Positions 37,366 through 46,023 of a stretch of 64,000 bases of DNA are shown here, one piece after another. The notes under the pieces are model-generated. The model searched no databases, was not told the origin of the DNA, and saw only the letters and a program-made list of their open reading frames with translations. The DNA is from G963666705 sp963666705 (lineage in GTDB: Bacteria > Pseudomonadota > Alphaproteobacteria > CADEGL01). The translations under genes and the position numbers were made by a program. Each line of letters opens with the position of its first letter. Position 1 is the first letter of the stretch. The stretch spans positions 434,001-498,000 of the forward strand of contig CAXXKO010000029.1 in assembly GCA_963666705.2 (NCBI GenBank). The letters run 5' to 3'.

Positions 37366-38905
37366 GCCGGCCGCCGCCGCGGTCGCGCTGGGCGGCCGGC
37401 TCGTCGTCACCGCCGCGAACGCCCCCGCCGAGGCCCGCGGCATCGCCCCCGGCATGCCGGTGGCCGACGCCCGCGCCCGCCTGCCCATGCTGCGGGTGGC
37501 GGATGCCGAGCCCGCCGCCTGCGCCCGGGCGCTCGCGGCGGTGACCGGCTGGTGCACCCGCTATACACCCTGGACGGCGGTGAACGGCCCGGACGGTGTC
37601 TTCCTCGACGTGACCGGCTGCGCCCACCTCTTCGGCGGCGAGGCGGCGCTGCTGGCCGACTTGACCGGCCGCCTCGAAGGCTTCGGCCTGGAGGCGCGCG
37701 CCGCCCTCGCCGAGACCCCGGGTGCCGCCTGGGCCATGGCCCGGTTCGGTGACGGCGACGCGGTCGAGATCGTCCTCCCCGGCGCCACACGCGCCGCCCT
37801 CGCCGCCCTCCCCGTCGCCGCCCTGCGCTTGCCGCCGGCCGATGCCGCGGTGCTCTCGCGCCTCGGCCTCGCGCGCATCGGCGACCTCTACGACCTGCCC
37901 CGCGCGGCCCTCGCCCGGCGTTTTGGCGATGGTGTGGCCCGGCGCCTCGACCAAGCCCTGGGCCGCGCGCCCGACCCCGTCTCGCCGCGCCCGCCGGTGG
38001 CCCCCCACCGCGTCCACCGGGCCTTCGCCGAGCCCGTCCTGCTGGGGGAGGAGATCGGCGCGGCACTCGACGACCTGCTGGCCCGGCTCTGCGCCCGGCT
38101 CTCGCTCGTGGGCCGCGGCGCGCGCCGTCTCGCCCTCACGCTCATGCGCCTCGACGGCAGCCGCGTGGACCTCGCCATCGGCACCAGCGCGCCGGCCCGC
38201 GACCCCCGCCACCTGGCCCGCCTCTTCGCCGAGCGTCTCGTGGGCATCGACCCCGAATTCGGCATCGGGAGCATGACCCTTACCGCCACCGCGACCGAGG
38301 CCCTGGGCGCCCGCCAGCTCCGCCTCGACGGACTTGCAGTCGGCGGACTTGCAGCCGGCGGACTTGCAGCCGGCGGACTTGCAGCCGGCGGGCCGGCGGC
38401 CAGCGAGCTTGCAACCAGTGACGGGGCGGACGGGCGCGAGGGCGGCATCGCCCCACTCATAGACCATCTCGGCAACCGCCTGGGGGCCGAGGCGGTGATG
38501 CGTTTCGCCCCCCGCCGCAGCCACCTGCCCGAGCGTGCGGCCCGGCGCGCGCCCGCCTTCGCCGGCACCCCCGCGGGCGGGGAGAAGCCGGAGGCCCCGA
38601 TCGCGACCGGCCCCCGGCCGCTGCGCTTGCTCGACCCGCCCGAGCCGGTCGAGGCCGTGGCCCCGGTGCCCGACGACCCGCCGCTCATGTTTCGCTGGCG
38701 CCGGGCGGTGCACCGCGTCGCGCGCGCCGATGGGCCCGAGCGCATCGCGCCCGAATGGTGGCGCGAGGCGGCCCCGCCGGCCCGGGAGACGCGCGACTAC
38801 TACCGGGTCGAGGACGAGGACGGCCGGCGCTTCTGGCTTTACCGCCGCGGCCTCTACCGCCCCGGCGCGGCCCCCACCTGGTTCCTGCACGGATTCTTCG
38901 CGTGA
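37286..38905 (+). CDS. imuB: ImuB, Y-family polymerase-like mutasome scaffold
   Basis: A 539-residue protein of the Y-family polymerase fold. N-terminal MRRVISLWFPRFATDRLTRR and NAPAEARGIAPGMPVADARA are typical of ImuB, which in characterised species is catalytically inactive and links ImuA and DnaE2 to the beta clamp. The segment at residues about 350-366 consists of a short tandem repeat (GGLAAGGLAAGG). The C-terminal region (about 440-539) contains YYRVEDEDGRRFWLYRRGLY, typical of ImuB. The stop is 47 bp before the antitoxin start. Part of an operon interrupted by a toxin-antitoxin pair. Confidence 0.93.
   Translation: MRRVISLWFPRFATDRLTRRRPHWRSEPAAAAVALGGRLVVTAANAPAEARGIAPGMPVADARARLPMLRVADAEPAACARALAAVTGWCTRYTPWTAVNGPDGVFLDVTGCAHLFGGEAALLADLTGRLEGFGLEARAALAETPGAAWAMARFGDGDAVEIVLPGATRAALAALPVAALRLPPADAAVLSRLGLARIGDLYDLPRAALARRFGDGVARRLDQALGRAPDPVSPRPPVAPHRVHRAFAEPVLLGEEIGAALDDLLARLCARLSLVGRGARRLALTLMRLDGSRVDLAIGTSAPARDPRHLARLFAERLVGIDPEFGIGSMTLTATATEALGARQLRLDGLAVGGLAAGGLAAGGLAAGGPAASELATSDGADGREGGIAPLIDHLGNRLGAEAVMRFAPRRSHLPERAARRAPAFAGTPAGGEKPEAPIATGPRPLRLLDPPEPVEAVAPVPDDPPLMFRWRRAVHRVARADGPERIAPEWWREAAPPARETRDYYRVEDEDGRRFWLYRRGLYRPGAAPTWFLHGFFA
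38330..38389. repeat. four 15-bp tandem repeats inside imuB
   Basis: ggacttgcagccggc occurs four times in a row (the first with one change), encoding repeated Gly-Leu-Ala-Ala-Gly. As the unit is a multiple of three, unit gain or loss would not shift the frame. They lie in the linker between polymerase-like core and C-terminal region. Confidence 0.9.
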
Positions 38906-38930
38906 TGGCAATTTGCTGGCAATTCAAGCA

Positions 38931-38949
38931 TGCTAGCATTTTGCTAGCA
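38931..38949. promoter_or_regulatory. paired palindromic boxes before the toxin-antitoxin genes
   Basis: Two identical self-complementary boxes, tgctagca at 38931-38938 and 38942-38949, sit just before the antitoxin start. This is the kind of operator bound by ribbon-helix-helix antitoxins to autoregulate their operon. Function is inferred from position and symmetry. Confidence 0.65.
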
Positions 38950-38963
38950 CGATGGAGAAAGCC

Positions 38964-39197
38964 ATGGCCACCCTGACGATCCGTAATCTTGACGGTCAGA
39001 TCGTCGAACGGCTCAAGTCGAGAGCCAAGGAGAACGGCCGCTCGCTGGAGGCCGAATTGCGCGAGATCCTCGCGGCCGCCGCCCGTTCCGTCACGCTGGC
39101 GGAATTCCGTGCCGCGGCACGGCGAATCTCCGCCATGACCCTCGACGTGCCTCAAACCGACAGCACGGAGCTGATCCGCGAGGACCGTGACCGATGA
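38964..39197 (+). CDS. FitA/VapB-like ribbon-helix-helix antitoxin
   Basis: A 77-residue antitoxin. The N-terminal ribbon-helix-helix DNA-binding domain is MATLTIRNLDGQIVERLKSR followed by AKENGRSLEAELREILAAA. The C-terminal half (residues about 45-77) would wrap the toxin. The ATG at 38964 gives the family-typical start; an ATG four codons upstream at 38952 is in frame. The stop overlaps the toxin start in an ATGA. It sits between imuB and dnaE2, preceded by paired tgctagca boxes. Confidence 0.88.
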   Translation: MATLTIRNLDGQIVERLKSRAKENGRSLEAELREILAAAARSVTLAEFRAAARRISAMTLDVPQTDSTELIREDRDR

Positions 39198-39616
39198 TCT
39201 GTGTCGTTGATGCAAGCGTGGTCATGAAGTGGTTCCTGGAGGAGGACCTGAAGGCCCACGCCATGTGGCTGCTCGATAATGAGGAGGCGTTCCATGCGCC
39301 GGGCTTGATCGTTCCGGAAGTGGCCAACGCGGCCTGGCGGAAGCACCGGATGGGTGAAATCGGTGCCGCGCATGCCTGGGAAATCGTCAGCAAGATCTCT
39401 TCTGGCATCCCCATCCTGCACGCGCCCAATCACCTTGGTGGGCTGGCCCTCGATATCGCCATGGAGCTCGATCACCCCGCCTACGATTGCTTTTATATCG
39501 CCTGCGCGCGGCTCCTCGGCGATGTCCTGATCACCGCCGACAAAAGGCTTCTCAAAGCCGTCAGCGGCAGTGCCCACGAGCCTCTGGTCCGCGACCTGGC
39601 CAGCCTGCCGACGTAA
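39194..39616 (+). CDS. VapC-like PIN-domain toxin
   Basis: A 140-residue PIN-domain ribonuclease toxin. The acidic residues of the active site are in VVDASVVMKWFLEED (Asp6), VPEVANAAWRKHR (Glu near 42), HPAYDCFYIACARLL (Asp near 97) and LITADKRLLKAV (Asp near 115). Relatives cut tRNA or rRNA. It overlaps its antitoxin by 4 bp and lies 15 bp before dnaE2, so dnaE2 may depend on this transcription unit as well as on the SOS promoter of imuA. Confidence 0.9.
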   Translation: MICVVDASVVMKWFLEEDLKAHAMWLLDNEEAFHAPGLIVPEVANAAWRKHRMGEIGAAHAWEIVSKISSGIPILHAPNHLGGLALDIAMELDHPAYDCFYIACARLLGDVLITADKRLLKAVSGSAHEPLVRDLASLPT

Positions 39617-39631
39617 GCGCCCCAGTGCGCC

Positions 39632-42600
39632 ATGACCGCCTATGCCGAGCTCCGGGTGAGCAGCAATTTCAGCTTCCTCTCCGGCGCCTCGCACCCCGAG
39701 GAGCTGGTGCGGGCCGCCGCCGGCCTCGGCCACCGGGCCATGGGCATCGCCGACCGCAACACCCTCGCCGGAATCGTGCGCGCCCATGTGGCGGCGCGGG
39801 AGGTGGGGCTCCGCCTCGTCGTCGGTGCCCGGCTCGACCTCGAGGACGGGGCCAGCCTCCTCGTCTTTCCCACCGACCGCGCCGCCTACGGCCGGCTCTC
39901 GCGCCTCCTGACCCTCGGCAAGCGGCGCGCGCCCAAGGGCGCGTGCCACATCACCCGCGCCGATGTGATCGCCCACGGCGCAGGCCAGATCGCCGTCGTC
40001 CTGCCGCCGTCCGAGTCCGGCCGGCCGGTTCCCGATGACGGCTTCGCGGCCGCGCTGGGCGGCTGGCGCGAGGCCTTCGGGGACCGCTGCTACCTGGCCG
40101 CCAGCCACCTCTACCGGGGCGACGATGCACGCCGGCTCCATGCCCTCGCGGACCTGGCGGCGCGCGTCCGCATCCCGCTCGTCGCCACCAACGACGTCCA
40201 CGCCCACGACCCCGCCCGCCGGCCGCTCCAGGACGTGCTCACCTGCATCCGCGAGGGATGCCGACTGGAGGAGGCGGGCGCCCGCCTCTTCGCCAATGCC
40301 GAGCGGCACCTGAAGCCGGGCGCCGAGATGGCGCGGCTCTTCGCCCGCCTGCCCGGGGCCATCGAGCGCACGATCGAGATCGCTGGGCGCGCGGCCTTCA
40401 GCCTCGATGAGCTGCGCTACGAATACCCGGACGAGGTGACGGCGTCGGGCCGCACGGCGCGGGAGGAGCTCGAGCACCAGACCTGGGCGGGGGCAGGGGC
40501 GCGCTACGGCGAGGAGGTGCCGGAGAAGGTGCGCGCCCAGCTCGAGCACGAGCTCGGCATCATCGACGAGCTCGGCTATGCCCCTTACTTCCTCACCGTG
40601 CACGACATCGTGCGCTTCGCCCGCGGCCGCGGCATCCTGTGCCAGGGCCGGGGCTCGGCGGCCAACTCGGCCGTCTGCTACTGCCTCGGCATCACGGCCG
40701 TGGACCCGAGCCGCCTCGACCTCCTGTTCGAGCGCTTCGTGAGCGCCGAGAGGGGCGAGCCGCCCGACATCGACGTCGATTTCGAGCACGAGCGCCGCGA
40801 GGAGGTGATCCAATACATCTACGGGAAGTACGGGCGCGAGCGGGCCGGTATCGCGGCCACGGTGATCCGCTACCGCGCGCGCAGCGCCATCCGCGAGGTG
40901 GGCAAGGCGCTCGGCCTCTCGCTCGACGTGGTGGGCAAGCTGGCCGAGACGGTGTGGGGCTGGAAGGGCGAAGCGGTGGACCCCCGGCACCTGAAGGAGG
41001 TCGGCCTCGACCCCGCCGACCGCACCCTCGCCCTCGCCACCCGCCTTGCGCGCGAGATCATCGGCTTCCCCCGCCATCTGAGCCAGCATGTGGGCGGCTT
41101 CGTCATCACCCGTGGCCCCCTCTCCGAGGTCGTGCCCATCGCCAACGCGGCCATGGAGGACCGGACCAACGTCGAGTGGGACAAGGACGACCTGGACGCC
41201 CTCGGCATCCTCAAGATCGACGTGCTCGGCCTCGGCATGCTGACCTGCCTGCGCAAGGGCTTCGCCCTGCTCAGGCGCCACCATGGGCTCAAGCTCGACC
41301 TCGCCACCGTCCCGGCCGAGGACGCCACCGTCTACGACATGCTGTGCAAGGCCGACACGATCGGCGTCTTCCAGGTCGAGAGCCGGGCCCAGATGAGCTT
41401 CCTGCCACGCCTGAAGCCGCGCGACTTCTACGACCTCGTGATCCAGGTGGCCATCGTCCGCCCCGGCCCCATCCAGGGCGACATGGTCCATCCCTACCTG
41501 CGCCGGCGCAACGGCGAGGAGAAGGTCGCCTTCCCCTCGCCGGAGCTGCGCCAGGTCCTGGGCAAGACCCTCGGCGTGCCGCTCTTCCAGGAGCAGGCGA
41601 TGCACATCGCCATCGTCGCCGCCGGCTTCTCGCCCAGCGAGGCCGACGCGCTGCGCCGCGCCATGGCCACCTTTCGAAAGTCGGGCCAGATTCACGCGTT
41701 CCGCACGAAGATGGTGGAGGGCATGGTCGCGCGCGGCTACGAGCGCGGCTTCGCCGAGCGCTGCTTCAGCCAGATCGAGGGATTCGGCGAATACGGCTTC
41801 CCCGAATCCCACGCCGCCAGCTTCGCGCTCCTGGCTTATATCTCGGCGTGGCTTAAATGCCACTATCCGGCCGCCTTCGCCTGCGCGCTTCTGAACAGCC
41901 AGCCCATGGGCTTCTACGCCCCGGCCCAGATCGTGCGCGACGCGCGCGAGCACGGCGTCGAGGCGCGCCCCGTCGATGTCAACCACAGCGCCTGGGACTG
42001 TACTCTGGAGCCGGCCGGGGCCGGCTCGCGCGATGGCGCGGAACGCCCGCCCTCTCCACCCTCCGCCCTCCCGCTCCCGTTGGGAGAGGGGCAGAGTGGC
42101 GGGGTGGTGGCGCTGCGCCTCGGCTTCCGCCAGATCAAGGGCTTCCGCGAGGAGGATGCCGAGCGCCTGCTCGCCGCCCGCGGGCGCGGTTATGGGGACG
42201 TGCCGGACCTGTGGCGCCGGAGCGGGCTCGGACGGCCCGCGCTCGAGCGCCTGGCCGACGCCGATGCCCATGGCTCCATGGGCCTCGACCGGCGCTCGGC
42301 GCTCTGGGCGGTGCGCGGCCTCGGCCCGGCGCCCCTGCCACTCTTCCGCGAGGCCGCCGCCGAGGCCGGGCCGGAGCCGGCCGTCGAGCTGCCCCAGATG
42401 GCGCTCGGCGAGGAGATCGTGAGCGATTATGCGAGCTTGCGCCTCACCCTGCGCGCGCACCCGCTCGCCCTTCTGCGTGAGGCCCTGACGGAAGCCGGGA
42501 TCACGCCCGCGGCCGGGCTCGCGGAAGTGCCCGCCGGCCGCCGCGTCGCCGTCGCCGGCCTGGTGCTGGTGCGCCAGCGCCCTGGCAGCGCCAAGGGTGT

Positions 42601-42913
42601 CATCTTCGTCACCCTCGAAGACGAGACCGGCCTTGCCAGCGCCATCATCTGGCCACCCGTTTTCGAGCGCTATCGCCGCGCCGTGCTCGGCTCGACGGTG
42701 CTGCGCATCGACGGTGTTCTCCAGCGCGAAGGCATCGTCATCCATACCATCGCCCGGCGCGTCACCGACCTCTCCCACCTCCTCGCCACCCTCGTCGACG
42801 GCCCCCCTGGGCACCCGGCCCACGCCCCCCACCGCGCCACCGCGCCCACGGGCGTGGCCCCGCACGCGGCCGCCCCGGCACGGCGCGACTTCCCATCCCG
42901 GGATTTCCATTGA
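39632..42913 (+). CDS. dnaE2: error-prone DNA polymerase DnaE2
   Basis: A 1093-residue C-family polymerase subunit for translesion synthesis, the third partner of the mutasome. An N-terminal PHP domain opens AYAELRVSSNFSFLSGASHP. The palm has the catalytic region PPDIDVDFEHERREEVIQY near residue 377 and QGRGSAANSAVCYCLGIT before it. Helix-hairpin-helix and OB-fold regions follow (VAVAGLVLVRQRPGSAKGVI near 980). Residues about 804-828 (GAERPPSPPSALPLPLGEGQ) form a low-complexity insert coded by a palindromic repeat. The toxin-antitoxin pair separates it from imuB. Confidence 0.95.
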   Translation: MTAYAELRVSSNFSFLSGASHPEELVRAAAGLGHRAMGIADRNTLAGIVRAHVAAREVGLRLVVGARLDLEDGASLLVFPTDRAAYGRLSRLLTLGKRRAPKGACHITRADVIAHGAGQIAVVLPPSESGRPVPDDGFAAALGGWREAFGDRCYLAASHLYRGDDARRLHALADLAARVRIPLVATNDVHAHDPARRPLQDVLTCIREGCRLEEAGARLFANAERHLKPGAEMARLFARLPGAIERTIEIAGRAAFSLDELRYEYPDEVTASGRTAREELEHQTWAGAGARYGEEVPEKVRAQLEHELGIIDELGYAPYFLTVHDIVRFARGRGILCQGRGSAANSAVCYCLGITAVDPSRLDLLFERFVSAERGEPPDIDVDFEHERREEVIQYIYGKYGRERAGIAATVIRYRARSAIREVGKALGLSLDVVGKLAETVWGWKGEAVDPRHLKEVGLDPADRTLALATRLAREIIGFPRHLSQHVGGFVITRGPLSEVVPIANAAMEDRTNVEWDKDDLDALGILKIDVLGLGMLTCLRKGFALLRRHHGLKLDLATVPAEDATVYDMLCKADTIGVFQVESRAQMSFLPRLKPRDFYDLVIQVAIVRPGPIQGDMVHPYLRRRNGEEKVAFPSPELRQVLGKTLGVPLFQEQAMHIAIVAAGFSPSEADALRRAMATFRKSGQIHAFRTKMVEGMVARGYERGFAERCFSQIEGFGEYGFPESHAASFALLAYISAWLKCHYPAAFACALLNSQPMGFYAPAQIVRDAREHGVEARPVDVNHSAWDCTLEPAGAGSRDGAERPPSPPSALPLPLGEGQSGGVVALRLGFRQIKGFREEDAERLLAARGRGYGDVPDLWRRSGLGRPALERLADADAHGSMGLDRRSALWAVRGLGPAPLPLFREAAAEAGPEPAVELPQMALGEEIVSDYASLRLTLRAHPLALLREALTEAGITPAAGLAEVPAGRRVAVAGLVLVRQRPGSAKGVIFVTLEDETGLASAIIWPPVFERYRRAVLGSTVLRIDGVLQREGIVIHTIARRVTDLSHLLATLVDGPPGHPAHAPHRATAPTGVAPHAAAPARRDFPSRDFH
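42044..42105. repeat. palindromic repeat inserted in frame within dnaE2
   Basis: A pyrimidine-rich then purine-rich stretch with the hairpin ctcccgttgggag, resembling the dispersed ccctctccc/gggagaggg repeats of many proteobacteria. It stays in frame and adds a proline-rich segment that interrupts the normally continuous polymerase sequence. No other copy was seen in the window. Confidence 0.6.
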
Positions 42914-43169
42914 TGGGAAACATCGAACGCGATGACGATAGCGGCGGCGCACCGCTCATGCCGGCCGCTCATCTTCACCCACCCGAGAGGCCCGGGCGGC
43001 GGGCCGGAGCCCACCGTGGCGGGGGACACCCCCCGCGGCCATCCGGGCGCCCCCGCCCGTCCGGGGCACGCTGCCTCAAGCACGGGCGCGGGCGCCACCG
43101 GATATCCTTGCGGTGGCGTGCGCGCCCGTTCATCCTGACCGCGGCCTCGACTGACCGGGATAGGATCTC

Positions 43170-43625
43170 ATGAGCATTCTGTTGGCACTCCACCTGCTCG
43201 CCGCCGTCGTTTGGGTCGGCGGCATGTTCTTCGCCTATATGGCGCTGCGGCCCGCGGCTGGGCCTCTCGAGCCGGCGGTTCGCCTGGCGCTCTGGCAACG
43301 GGTCTTCGACCGCTTCCTGCATTGGGTGTGGGCCGCCGTGGCGCTGCTGCTCGTAACCGGCTATTGGATGGCGCTGGGCCCACTCGGCGGCTTCGAGGGC
43401 CTCGGCATCCATATCCACATCATGCAGGGATTGGGCTGGATCATGATCCTCCTGTTCCTGCACCTCTACTTCGCGCCGTACCGCCGCTTGCGCGCCGCCC
43501 TCGCGGCCGATGACATCCCCAAGGCCGCGCGCTGCCTCTCCCAGATCCGCCTCATCGTCGCCGCCAACCTCGCTCTCGGGCTGCTCGTCGTCGCCGTGGC
43601 CGCGGGCGGGCGCTACATGGTCTGA
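43170..43625 (+). CDS. CopD-like integral membrane protein
   Basis: A 151-residue membrane protein with four predicted helices: residues about 3-26 (LLALHLLAAVVWVGGMFFAY), 48-70 (WVWAAVALLLVTGYWMALG), 82-103 (MQGLGWIMILLFLHLYF) and 126-148 (IVAANLALGLLVVAVAAG). His residues in LHLLAAVVWVGGMF and in HIHIMQGLGW fit the CopD or cytochrome-b-like small membrane family, which may bind heme or copper. The exact role is not known. It follows dnaE2 by 256 bp; that gap is GC-rich and shows no recognisable gene. Confidence 0.8.
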   Translation: MSILLALHLLAAVVWVGGMFFAYMALRPAAGPLEPAVRLALWQRVFDRFLHWVWAAVALLLVTGYWMALGPLGGFEGLGIHIHIMQGLGWIMILLFLHLYFAPYRRLRAALAADDIPKAARCLSQIRLIVAANLALGLLVVAVAAGGRYMV

Positions 43626-43704
43626 CCCCCGCGACGGCCCCGTCGCCGGGGCCGCGATTGAACGCGCCCAGCGAACGTGCCATCGAGCCGCCTCGCCATT
43701 ACCC

Positions 43705-43839
43705 TCACTCCGCGGACAGCTCCAGGTCCTCCCAGACTTCGCCTGGCTCCAGATCGAGCAGCTCGCACAGGCGGCGGAACTCCCGGGCCTCGCCCTCCTC
43801 GACGCGGCGGTCGGCCGTAGTCTGGCGGCGGCGGGCTGC
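43705..43839 (-). pseudogene. C-terminal coding remnant, minus strand
   Basis: A 44-codon open stretch with no start codon, directly after a stop in the same frame, reading RRRQTTADRRVEEGEAREF then RRLCELLDLEPGEVWEDLEL and ending SAE. The composition is protein-like (acidic and leucine-rich helices), unlike chance reading of this GC-rich DNA. It may be what remains of a gene cut when the IS21-like element arrived. Not recognised. Confidence 0.35.
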
Positions 43840-44080
43840 TTATCCACCGCGGGCGGGCGTCTCGATTCCTGTTTTGGCTGGCTGGCGGCGGCGGTTCCGC
43901 GGACCTGACAAGGGGAGCCGCGGGAGTACACTCGGGCCGCTGAGAACGATGCGGCGCCGGCCCCGTTTGCTTGCTGGCAACGACCGGCACCGCACCCCCC
44001 GAGCCATGCAAGGCACGACCCATATGCGCAGTATCGTGCGGGTTTGGGCGTGGGTCCACCCCGTTCTCATCGGCTGCGCG

Positions 44081-44521
44081 ATGAAGAACACCGCCCGCCT
44101 GTTCAACTGCGCCTCGTGCCATCAACAGGTGGTTCTCTGCCGGCACTGCGACCACGGCAACATCTACTGTTCACGGAGCTGCAGCGATCGGGTGCGCCGG
44201 CGATCGCAGCGCCATGCCGGGCAGCGCTACCAGAACAGCCGGCGGGGCCGTCACAAGCATGCTGAGCGCCAGCGGCGCTATCGCGAACGCCGGCGGCGCC
44301 GGACGCCGGTGAATCGGCGCCGCGGGCAGGAAGTGACGCATCACCCTTTGACCGCCGCGCGGCGGCGTCCTGTTGTGGCGCGGACGCCGGCAGGGCGTCC
44401 CGGAACACGGCCCTTCGGGCACGAGCGGCCCGCCAGGGTCTTCCGCTGCGATCGCTGCGGCCGGTTCTGCGGGCAGGCGGTCTATCCGGGGCTGCGCCCG
44501 ACGGGAAAGGGGGTGAGATGA
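44081..44521 (+). CDS. cysteine-rich, arginine-rich accessory protein of IS21-like element
   Basis: A 146-residue protein. The N-terminal region has three Cys pairs: CASC, CRHC and CSRSC within FNCASCHQQVVLCRHC and GNIYCSRSC, consistent with zinc binding. A long highly basic stretch follows (residues about 45-110, rich in Arg: RRSQRHAGQRYQNSRRGRHK). A further CDRCGRFC motif is near the C-terminus. The mix of zinc motifs and basic tail suggests nucleic-acid binding. The stop overlaps istA by ATGA, so it is part of the element. No established name; function unknown. Confidence 0.7.
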   Translation: MKNTARLFNCASCHQQVVLCRHCDHGNIYCSRSCSDRVRRRSQRHAGQRYQNSRRGRHKHAERQRRYRERRRRRTPVNRRRGQEVTHHPLTAARRRPVVARTPAGRPGTRPFGHERPARVFRCDRCGRFCGQAVYPGLRPTGKGVR

Positions 44522-46023
44522 CCATCGACAAGGAGACCCGCGCGGAGATCCTGCGCCTGTATCACGTCGAGAAGTGGACGGTCGGCACGATCACACGCCA
44601 GCTCGGCGTGCATCGCTACACCGTCGAGCGCCTCCTCACCGCGGCCGGCGAGCCCCGGGACGCGAGGTCGCCCAGGCCGTCGATGATCGATCCATACGTG
44701 CCGTTCATCGCCGAGACGCTGGCATCCTGGCCGACGCTGCCCGCCAGCCGGCTCTACCAGATGGTGCGCGAATGCGGCTATCCGGGCGGCGGCGACCACT
44801 TCCGTCATCTGCTCAGCCACTTCAGGCCCAGGCCCGTGGCCGAGGCCTATCTGCGCCTCAAGACCCTTCCCGGCGAGCAGGCCCAGGTCGACTGGGGACA
44901 CTTCGGCAAGGTGACGATCGGCCGCGCGGAGCGCCGCCTGATGGGCTTCGTGATGGTTCTCAGCTACTCGCGGCGGATCTTCCTGCGCTTCTACCTCGAC
45001 GCCGGGATGAGCAACTTCCTGCGCGGCCATGTCGAAGCCTTCGAGGCGTGGCAGGGCGTGCCCCGCGAGCTCTGGTACGACAACCTGAAGAGCGTCGTGC
45101 TGGAGCGCCGCGGCGCCGCCATCCGGTTCAATCCCCGGATCCTCGACCTCGCCGGCCACTACCACTTCCTGCCCAAGCCCGTCGCGGTCGCGCGCGGCAA
45201 CGAGAAGGGGCGCGTGGAGCGGGCGATTCGCTATGTCCGGACCAGCTTCTTCGCCGCCCGCCGGTGGCGCGATATCGACGATCTCAACGCCCAGGCCCTG
45301 GCCTGGTGCCACGGCATCGCCGCCGACCGCCCCTGGCCCGAAGACCGCTCGATCACCGTGCGCGAGGCCTTCGAGCGGGAACGCGGCTCTCTCATCGCGC
45401 TGCCCGGCGATCCCTTCCCCGACCACGACCGGGTCGAGGTCGCCATCGGCAAGACCCCCTACGCCCGCTTCGATCTCAACGATTACAGCGTGCCGCACAC
45501 CCATGTGCGGCGCACCCTCGTCGTGGTCGCGACGCTCGACGAGGTGCGCATCCTCGACGGTGTGGACGTCATCGCCAGCCATCCGCGCAGCTTCGACAAG
45601 GCGGCCCGCATCGAGAACCCCGAGCACATCGCCGAGCTGGTCAGGCGCAAGAGCCATGCCCGCCGCCTTCGCGGCCAGGACCGGCTGGTCCAGGCCGCGC
45701 CCAACAGCGAGCGCCTGCTCGCCGAGGCCGCCCAGCGCGGCGGCTATATAGGCGCCACCGTCGCCGCCCTGTTGCGCCTCCTCGACGCCTACGGCGCCGC
45801 CGAGCTCGAGGCGGCCATCGACGAGGCCCTGAAGCGGGACGTTCCCCATCCCAACGCCGTGCGCCTGAGCCTGACCCGGCGGCGCGAGCTGCGGCACCAA
45901 CCCCCGCCCATCCCCGTCGAACTGCCCGGCGATCCGAGAGTGCGCGACATCACTGTCCGCGATCACGACCTCGTCGGATACGACGGGCTGGCCGGCGAAC
46001 CCGAGGAGGACAGCGAGCAATGA
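44518..46023 (+). CDS. istA: IS21-like transposase IstA
   Basis: A 501-residue DDE transposase. An N-terminal helix-turn-helix (WTVGTITRQLGVHRYTVERL) is followed by the catalytic core with acidic residues in AQVDWGHFGKV, LWYDNLKSVV and NEKGRVERAIRYVR. The C-terminal region (from PYARFDLNDYSVPHTHVRRT) contains the usual beta-barrel. It starts inside the ATGA overlap with the Cys-rich gene and ends in an ATGA overlap with istB. It is distant from the IstA encoded at 50766-53435, so this is a different IS21 lineage. Confidence 0.93.
   Translation: MTIDKETRAEILRLYHVEKWTVGTITRQLGVHRYTVERLLTAAGEPRDARSPRPSMIDPYVPFIAETLASWPTLPASRLYQMVRECGYPGGGDHFRHLLSHFRPRPVAEAYLRLKTLPGEQAQVDWGHFGKVTIGRAERRLMGFVMVLSYSRRIFLRFYLDAGMSNFLRGHVEAFEAWQGVPRELWYDNLKSVVLERRGAAIRFNPRILDLAGHYHFLPKPVAVARGNEKGRVERAIRYVRTSFFAARRWRDIDDLNAQALAWCHGIAADRPWPEDRSITVREAFERERGSLIALPGDPFPDHDRVEVAIGKTPYARFDLNDYSVPHTHVRRTLVVVATLDEVRILDGVDVIASHPRSFDKAARIENPEHIAELVRRKSHARRLRGQDRLVQAAPNSERLLAEAAQRGGYIGATVAALLRLLDAYGAAELEAAIDEALKRDVPHPNAVRLSLTRRRELRHQPPPIPVELPGDPRVRDITVRDHDLVGYDGLAGEPEEDSEQ

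Noticed and set aside
38330..38389. Short regular repeats considered as a CRISPR array
   Set aside because: Direct 15-bp tandem units with no spacers, inside the imuB coding frame.
39152..42952. 1266-codon open frame on the minus strand opposite dnaE2
   Set aside because: Antisense frame kept open by high GC codon bias; no protein family features, and the plus strand encodes complete DnaE2.
42914..43169. Gap between dnaE2 and the CopD-like gene inspected for genes or tRNA
   Set aside because: Only GC-rich sequence with chance open frames; no cloverleaf or protein motif found.
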